Shown piece after piece: positions 13,072 to 16,753 of a stretch of 16,753 bases of DNA. Position numbers and translations under genes: made by a program. Within the stretch, counting starts at the first letter, position 1, and each line of letters opens with the position of its first letter. The notes below the pieces were generated by a model. It was not told the origin of the DNA, did not search any database, and worked only from the letters and a program-made list of their open reading frames with translations. This DNA is from Candidatus Bathyarchaeota archaeon (GTDB lineage: Archaea > Thermoproteota > Bathyarchaeia > TCS64): positions 1-16,753 of the forward strand of contig DAOVCM010000005.1 in NCBI GenBank assembly GCA_030670015.1, written 5' to 3'.

Positions 13072-13761
13072 TTACATACTCTCAAGGGTGTCCAAGAAGG
13101 CTGGCAGCTCACATACACTGGATATTGCATATCCTGTCCAAGCTTGCGGTTCCGCGGTTTTTATCCATATAGGTTGAATTCCCACGTTCAACGCGCCCTC
13201 CATATCGGCCTCGACACTGTCCCCAACATGAACCGCTTCACCAGGATCGACACCAAGTTTCTCCAAAACATACGTGAAAATATGAGGATTTGGTTTCCGG
13301 ATACCCAGGTCACGGGAACATATCACGACCTTGAAGAATCTGACAAGTCCAGTTTTCTCAAGTATAAGCCTAGGCTGGTCGCTCATAGTATTGGATATGA
13401 GTGCGAGGTCGTAACGCTCCGATAGCTTTTGGAGCACCTCCTCGACACAAGGATAGAGAATCGATTTATAATGTGTCCTGAAGAGAGAATGGATCATCTC
13501 AAGGGTCTCACAATCTGGAGGTACTCCTAGCTTAGCGAGCGCAGATCCATACACATCCTCCAAGGTAAGCTCCTCACCTCTTGCCCGCACTCTCTCCAGC
13601 TCCTGAAGCGCCCCTCCTATAGCCTTCTTCAGCCTACTAAGCTCGATGGAATGTCCCAGTCCCTTGAGTGACTTCCTGATCACATGGTGGAACTCAGACC
13701 AGTTAATATAACCTTCAGCCAAAGTCCCCCCAAAATCCAGAATAACCGCTTTATAAATCAT
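13072..13761 (-). CDS. HAD-superfamily hydrolase (haloacid dehalogenase-like phosphatase)
   Basis: A predicted phosphatase of 229 aa. Motif I is AVILDFGGTLAEG with nucleophile Asp9; the usual second aspartate is replaced by Gly (DFGGT). Motif II is LISNT (Ser123), motif III is IRKPNPHIF (Lys156), and motif IV is HVGDSVEADMEGA (Asp181, Asp186). An alpha-helical cap lies between about 20 and 100. I start at ATG 13761 because it begins directly at the fold and AAATATG (13784-13790) lies about 25 bases before it. A longer frame to TTG 13869 would add 36 hydrophobic residues that do not fit the family, although a TATA-like box also precedes it. The DUF123 gene is divergent. The physiological substrate is unknown; phosphoglycolate- or nucleotide-type substrates are only family guesses. 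Confidence 0.92.
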   Translation of the reverse strand: MIYKAVILDFGGTLAEGYINWSEFHHVIRKSLKGLGHSIELSRLKKAIGGALQELERVRARGEELTLEDVYGSALAKLGVPPDCETLEMIHSLFRTHYKSILYPCVEEVLQKLSERYDLALISNTMSDQPRLILEKTGLVRFFKVVICSRDLGIRKPNPHIFTYVLEKLGVDPGEAVHVGDSVEADMEGALNVGIQPIWIKTAEPQAWTGYAISSVCELPAFLDTLESM

Positions 13762-13783
13762 CCAGAAGTTATGATACATGGCG

Positions 13784-13790
13784 CATATTT
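13784..13790 (-). promoter_or_regulatory. TATA-like box of the HAD gene
   Basis: AAATATG on the minus strand, about 26 bases before the A of ATG 13761. A competing box, TAAATAAATAACC, at about 13884-13896 would start transcription near 13866 and allow the longer TTG form. Confidence 0.35.
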
Positions 13791-14010
13791 CTTTATTCCT
13801 TTTTTCAGTCCTCAGAAACAAGAAAAAAGATGCAATGAAGAAAGACATTGACCAAGCATCATTGTCCAATAAGTTTCAAGACGTGGTTATTTATTTAACA
13901 AGTTAAAAATGTGCACATCTATTGCCTTTATACCGCATTAATAGTTAACATAAACATACACTACAAGACAATTATGAGCGTAAGTCCAAAAATGTCATAT
14001 TTTATAATAC

Positions 14011-14020
14011 TTTTTTAAAA
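14011..14020 (+). promoter_or_regulatory. TATA-like box of the DUF123 gene
   Basis: TTTTTTAAAA centred 25 bases before ATG 14041, fitting a leaderless mRNA. TTTATAATAC at 14001-14010 is an alternative box. Confidence 0.45.
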
Positions 14021-14040
14021 TGTGATAGCTTTTATCATAT

Positions 14041-14472
14041 ATGGTCTTGAAGGGCGCTTACTGCCTCTGTATCTACATCGCAGTTGATGCGGAAATAGAT
14101 GTAGGCGCCTTAGGTAGAATTAGATTTCCGCGGGGCCGTTACATTTATGTTGGCTCGGCTATGAATGGGCTGGAAGCCAGAGTACGTAGGCACAGGAATA
14201 CAAGCCGTGGTATTTACCGAGCCATCCATTGGCATATCGACTACCTGCTAAAGGAACCGGAAGTGAGCATCGAATCAATTTATATCCAAGAAACAGATCG
14301 GAGAGAGGAATGTGTCATAGCCTCCGCCATTTCAGAGTTAGGAAAACCGGTGAAAGGATTCGGCTGTAGCGACTGCCGTTGCTTCAGTCACCTCTTTATG
14401 GTTGAGGAATTTACATTTCTGACCAAGATGGGGTTGGAGACATGGCGACATCTGTCTCCACCAATTATGTAG
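14041..14472 (+). CDS. DUF123 GIY-YIG-like nuclease-domain protein
   Basis: A 143-aa single-domain protein of the DUF123 family, which shares the GIY-YIG fold and in some archaea is fused to endonuclease III. The start has GAYCLCIYI, and GRIRFPRGRYIYVGSAMNGLEARVRRH (about 25-51) holds the second strand pair and the conserved Arg. HWHIDYLL (about 63-70), REECVIASAI with its Glu, and KGFGCSDCRCFSHLF (about 104-118) complete the domain. The C-SDC-C cluster with His may bind metal. Length is normal. Transcription probably starts at the ATG. The next gene, 115 bases on, has a PD-(D/E)XK-like layout, so two nuclease folds are adjacent. Activity on DNA is presumed for the family, not shown. Confidence 0.9.
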   Translation: MVLKGAYCLCIYIAVDAEIDVGALGRIRFPRGRYIYVGSAMNGLEARVRRHRNTSRGIYRAIHWHIDYLLKEPEVSIESIYIQETDRREECVIASAISELGKPVKGFGCSDCRCFSHLFMVEEFTFLTKMGLETWRHLSPPIM

Positions 14473-14587
14473 CGTTCTTCACCTCACATGTTAAATACTA
14501 TGCTTCTTTCAAAGGAGTAAAGAAATAAGAAGGGGATGCAGGGCACTGAACCGGTTCCAGAATGACATTGAAACTGTACTCAGAAAG

Positions 14588-15178
14588 ATGAGACCTAAAC
14601 TGAACGAAGTCTATTACAACAAGATGCTCGACCTCAGGGACAGACTCCTACAGCTACACAGCATGAACATGGTAAAGATTAACCACTCCATCATGGAGCT
14701 TGTCAGCGCTAAACACCTCATCCAAGGCGGATTCGATGTAGAGCTGGAGTACACAAGGGATAAGGTTTCGTGCGATATCTACGCTGTTAAGGGGTATGGC
14801 TCCATAATCGTCGAGGTGGAGACAGGGTTCGTACCACCCGAGCACGCGCTGGACCCCCTCACCTACCTAAGAGCCCGCATCGCGAGTAAGATCACCCGGT
14901 ATAGCGGCTTCGCCAATAAGTTCATACTCGCTACACCGCCATACTACATCATGCAGGTACCGCCAGCGCTGACAAAGCCTCCCCGATTCAGGACAAAGGA
15001 GGAGATCACCACTATAAAGGCTCTCTGCGACCTCTACTACAGTAGCCCTCCCGTTTCAATCGAGGAGATAAGGAACGCGAGGCTCCATTCCATCCATGCC
15101 ATTGACGTTGACAATATCTCGGTCAGAGAGTGGGAAGTAAACGAGTACTTAGGGAAGGCAGCCCTCTGGACTGTATGA
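14588..15178 (+). CDS. PD-(D/E)XK-like (restriction-endonuclease fold) protein
   Basis: A 196-aa protein with no name I recognise. A helix (IMELVSAKHLIQGGFDVELEY, about 35-55) leads to CDIYAVKGYGSIIVEVETG (about 62-80). Asp63 followed by Glu76-x-Glu78 on the next strand resembles the D...ExE/ExK metal site of the PD-(D/E)XK fold, with Lys101 in ARIASKI as a possible further catalytic residue. LATPP (about 114-118) is the usual next strand. Metal-dependent nuclease activity is inferred. The start is in doubt: ATG 14588 has only weak AGAAAG before it, yet the frame stays open upstream for 30 or more codons and reads protein-like just before this ATG. An ATG at 14536 with a good purine-rich site is in another frame and stops after nine codons. 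Confidence 0.65.
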   Translation: MRPKLNEVYYNKMLDLRDRLLQLHSMNMVKINHSIMELVSAKHLIQGGFDVELEYTRDKVSCDIYAVKGYGSIIVEVETGFVPPEHALDPLTYLRARIASKITRYSGFANKFILATPPYYIMQVPPALTKPPRFRTKEEITTIKALCDLYYSSPPVSIEEIRNARLHSIHAIDVDNISVREWEVNEYLGKAALWTV

Positions 15179-15218
15179 GGCAACTCAGAAAGCTTTAAGA
15201 CTGCGAACCCTTCCTAGG

Positions 15219-15491
15219 ATGAAAGGAAAAATAATGAGTGTCTCCACAGCCCTCCTCGGCCTTGGACTTACAATGACTGGCCTTGGAACGGTCATGCTCC
15301 TTCTCAGCTTCAGTAAGAGAGGAGAAAGGGAGAACTCCCTAAACGAGGCAGCAGGCGTCATCTTTATCGGGCCGATACCCATCGTCCTCGCCGGCAGGGG
15401 AAAGTGGGTCCTATTAGGAATTGCCGCAGCTGTCGTGATCATACTTCTAATAGCAGCAGTAATTGCACAACCCGACATCATAGGCTGGTGA
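15219..15491 (+). CDS. DUF131 family two-helix membrane protein
   Basis: A 90-aa archaeal membrane protein of unknown function. Helix 1 is at about 9-30, then a short charged loop (SKRGEREN), the family signature GVIFIGPIPIVLAG (about 46-59), and helix 2 at about 62-83. Length and order match DUF131. TTTAAG near 15194-15199 lies about 23 bases before ATG 15219, so a leaderless start is possible; ATG 15234 is an in-frame alternative. The gene ends in a GGTGA that also serves as ribosome site for the next gene, four bases before its ATG, so the two are translationally linked and probably work together in the membrane. Confidence 0.85.
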   Translation: MKGKIMSVSTALLGLGLTMTGLGTVMLLLSFSKRGERENSLNEAAGVIFIGPIPIVLAGRGKWVLLGIAAAVVIILLIAAVIAQPDIIGW

Positions 15492-15495
15492 AGAT

Positions 15496-16149
15496 ATGGG
15501 AGGAAATAATTGTAAGACCTGTGGGGGGCCTGATACGGACACACGCTGCATGAGGTGCGGCAGCCTGGCGAGCAAACAATACTCCAACAGTTATTATGAA
15601 CGGGGTACAGACTGTACGTCCCTTCGGCTCCTCCAGACGAGTAGAGGTGTCTCCTCGGTCGGTCTCAGGATGCTGGGGATGCTTCTCATAACCCTCGGTC
15701 TCCTAATTACATCCATGGCTATAATCCCGGAGAGCGGAGATGGAGGAGGCGTAGTAGTAATTTTTCCGTTTGTATTCAGTAATGTCAGTGGCTGGGCTGC
15801 TGTCGCCCTCACCGTCGTCTTTACAGGGATATTTATCGCCACATCACTTCTCCCGTGGTTTATATTCTCTAGGAGGGGCTGGGGCTACGGGCACAGCCAA
15901 GCGATGTGGGAACCCATACAACGTGAACCTGAGGTCATGGAGTACATGATCACCATCGATCTTCCGAGAAGGCTGAGGAAGACGGTCTACATTGAGGGAG
16001 ATGGAAACGTAGTTCATCTGAAGAGCAGCGCTGACGAATCGTTCCACAGGAGATACACTCTTCCAGAGGGCTTCGCGGTGAATGAGTACAGCTACGAGTA
16101 CGACGGCAGCTACTTGCTCTTAAATCTGAAATTAAAAAGCAGTATTTAA
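15496..16149 (+). CDS. Zinc ribbon - DUF131-like membrane domain - Hsp20-like protein
   Basis: A composite protein of 217 aa. Cys6-x2-Cys9 and Cys18-x2-Cys21 (CKTCGG...CMRCGS) make a zinc ribbon. Two membrane helices follow (about 57-76 and 100-124), separated by GGGVVVIFPFVFSNVSGW, which parallels the DUF131 signature of the gene before it (GVIFIGPIPIVLAG). The last 70 residues (about 148-216: YMITIDLPRRLRKTVYIEGD...YEYDGSYLLLNLKL) look like the beta-sandwich of small heat-shock/CS domains. So it appears to be a diverged DUF131 copy with soluble domains at both ends. It starts at ATG 15496, four bases after GGTGA. Both tails would face the same side of the membrane. Function is unknown; a membrane quality-control or assembly role would be inference. 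Confidence 0.75.
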   Translation: MGGNNCKTCGGPDTDTRCMRCGSLASKQYSNSYYERGTDCTSLRLLQTSRGVSSVGLRMLGMLLITLGLLITSMAIIPESGDGGGVVVIFPFVFSNVSGWAAVALTVVFTGIFIATSLLPWFIFSRRGWGYGHSQAMWEPIQREPEVMEYMITIDLPRRLRKTVYIEGDGNVVHLKSSADESFHRRYTLPEGFAVNEYSYEYDGSYLLLNLKLKSSI

Positions 16150-16262
16150 TAAGTTTCTAGACCAGTTTGAACTTTTTTCTTTGTTCGATCTCTTTCTCAG
16201 GTGATATGTTTTGTTTTTTATCCCTTTAAATAAGTCTGAGAATAGTTATGATAATTCTTTGC

Positions 16263-16277
16263 TTACAGTAACTGTAA
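16263..16277. repeat. Short palindrome TTACAGT-A-ACTGTAA
   Basis: Two perfect 7-base arms around a single central A, in the spacer about 115 bases after the preceding gene. It could be a protein-binding site or a small 3' end structure. Confidence 0.35.
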
Positions 16278-16315
16278 ACCAAGAGGAGTTCATCTATAAA
16301 TAAAATGTACGTGTC

Positions 16316-16417
16316 TAGCTCACCAAAATAGAGTTTTATTTAGCCTTTTTTTCACTGAAAAAATCTTCCAAATTTAAGAAAAGAAGGTCAAATCAGGCTC
16401 TATTTTCTAAGTAGCTA
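16316..16417. repeat. Long-range inverted repeat (possible structured RNA or terminator)
   Basis: AAAATAGAG (16325-16333) is the exact complement of CTCTATTTT (16398-16406), and outside it TAGCT (16316-16320) pairs with AGCTA (16413-16417). The enclosed 64 bases are T-rich then A-rich. The two-part match makes chance less likely but not excluded. Confidence 0.35.
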
Positions 16418-16519
16418 AACACATACAATTTTTTTAATATTCTCCTAGACTCTCAGGATCAGTGGATAATTCAAGGAAGGATTTTTAACGGTCACAACAG
16501 ATCCAGATTCCGATCTTAA

Positions 16520-16753
16520 ATGCCTCGAATCATCGACCTAGGAAGAATGTCTGAAAGGTTGAGGGATATAAGCCTGATAGTCGGTGAGGGGCTTTGCAGT
16601 AACATCTATGTTATCGGTAGAGATAAGGCTGTTATTGTTGACACAGGGGTCGGTAACTACGCGAATCCTGTCTGGCCTCAGCTCGTGGAGCTCAAGGTGG
16701 CTCCCGAGAATCTTAAAAGAGTGGTGCTCACGCACGCCCACCACGACCACGCC
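16520..16753 (+). CDS. Metallo-beta-lactamase-fold hydrolase, partial at the right edge
   Basis: The first 78 codons of a metal-dependent hydrolase. The opening strands LIVGEGLCSNIYVIGRDKAV lead to VIVDTGVGNY (about 39-48), then VVLTHAHHDHA (about 68-78), the HxHxDH metal-binding motif that defines the fold; two metals (Zn or Fe) are expected. The window ends immediately after it. The start is ATG 16520, with TTTTTAA (16482-16488) about 34 bases before it, giving a leader of about ten bases. Substrate class (glyoxalase II-like, lactonase, flavodiiron) cannot be decided from this part. Confidence 0.93.
   Translation, partial: MPRIIDLGRMSERLRDISLIVGEGLCSNIYVIGRDKAVIVDTGVGNYANPVWPQLVELKVAPENLKRVVLTHAHHDHA

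Larger units (their letters stand above)
16150..16519. other. AT-rich spacer before the metallo-beta-lactamase gene
   Basis: 370 bases without a convincing gene. It contains the TTACAGT-A-ACTGTAA palindrome (16263-16277), GAGGAG at about 16282-16287 with no real gene after it, the long-range inverted repeat described separately, and ATTTTTAACG (16481-16490), a TATA-like box for the next gene. Confidence 0.45.

Noticed and set aside
13909..13918. ATGTGCACAT palindrome in the HAD/DUF123 divergent region
   Set aside because: A single 10-bp palindrome with no second copy nearby is expected by chance.
15185..15544. Minus-strand 119-codon frame over the DUF131 gene
   Set aside because: Shadow of the DUF131 frame, which has the family signature and a coupled downstream gene.

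Overview
The window is archaeal chromosome. It carries a TATA-binding protein, a TFE-beta/RPC34-type transcription factor with an Fe-S motif, a two-residue (Ser/His) archaeal signal peptidase, an aKMT/Dot1-like methyltransferase, DUF123 and DUF131 proteins and a winged-helix regulator of an archaeal type. Many genes have a TATA-like box 24-26 bases before the start codon (leaderless style), or a GGAGGT/GGTGA ribosome site and a TTG or GTG start. TFE-beta together with a soluble PAS/GAF histidine kinase points to the TACK/Asgard side or a related lineage (for example Bathyarchaeia- or Thorarchaeia-like). I cannot fix the lineage from this window. I see no tRNA, rRNA, CRISPR array, insertion sequence or phage gene.

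Layout. 1-2176 (minus strand) is a compact cluster: a 108-aa protein of unknown function, TBP, TFE-beta, then a signal peptidase that runs off the left edge. 2302-3003 (minus) is an aspartate/glutamate racemase-family enzyme. 3102-5646 (minus) is a two-component pair: a soluble PAS-PAS-GAF histidine kinase followed 22 bases later by a stand-alone receiver. 5846-6337 (minus) is a small operon of two overlooked single-helix microproteins (34 and 32 aa) and a winged-helix regulator. Upstream of its TATA box are two related 18-bp palindromes exactly 30 bp apart. 6459-7011 is an AT-rich spacer with a strong TATA box, short possible ORFs and an imperfect duplication. 7012-7848 (plus) is a DUF169 protein ending at a G/C hairpin. 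7978-10823 (minus) holds a class V aminotransferase-fold enzyme and an AbgB-like M20 amidohydrolase. 10824-11475 is a low-density stretch with an orphan methyltransferase-tail-like fragment and a nested inverted repeat.

11476-12057 (minus) is a coiled-coil protein. 12424-12975 (plus) is the aKMT-like methyltransferase, convergent with a HAD hydrolase (13072-13761, minus). 14041-16149 (plus) runs DUF123 GIY-YIG protein, PD-(D/E)XK-like protein, DUF131 membrane protein, then a protein joining a zinc ribbon, a DUF131-like membrane region and an Hsp20-like domain. A 370-base spacer with a long-range inverted repeat precedes a metallo-beta-lactamase-fold gene cut by the right edge.

How the genes may fit together. 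TBP and TFE-beta both act at the archaeal promoter and lie in one likely transcript. The kinase and receiver form a signalling pair with no DNA-binding output. The microprotein/winged-helix operon with its paired palindromes looks like a self-contained, possibly autoregulated membrane-linked switch, and is the best candidate here for an undescribed system. The DUF131 pair looks like a duplicated membrane module with added soluble domains.
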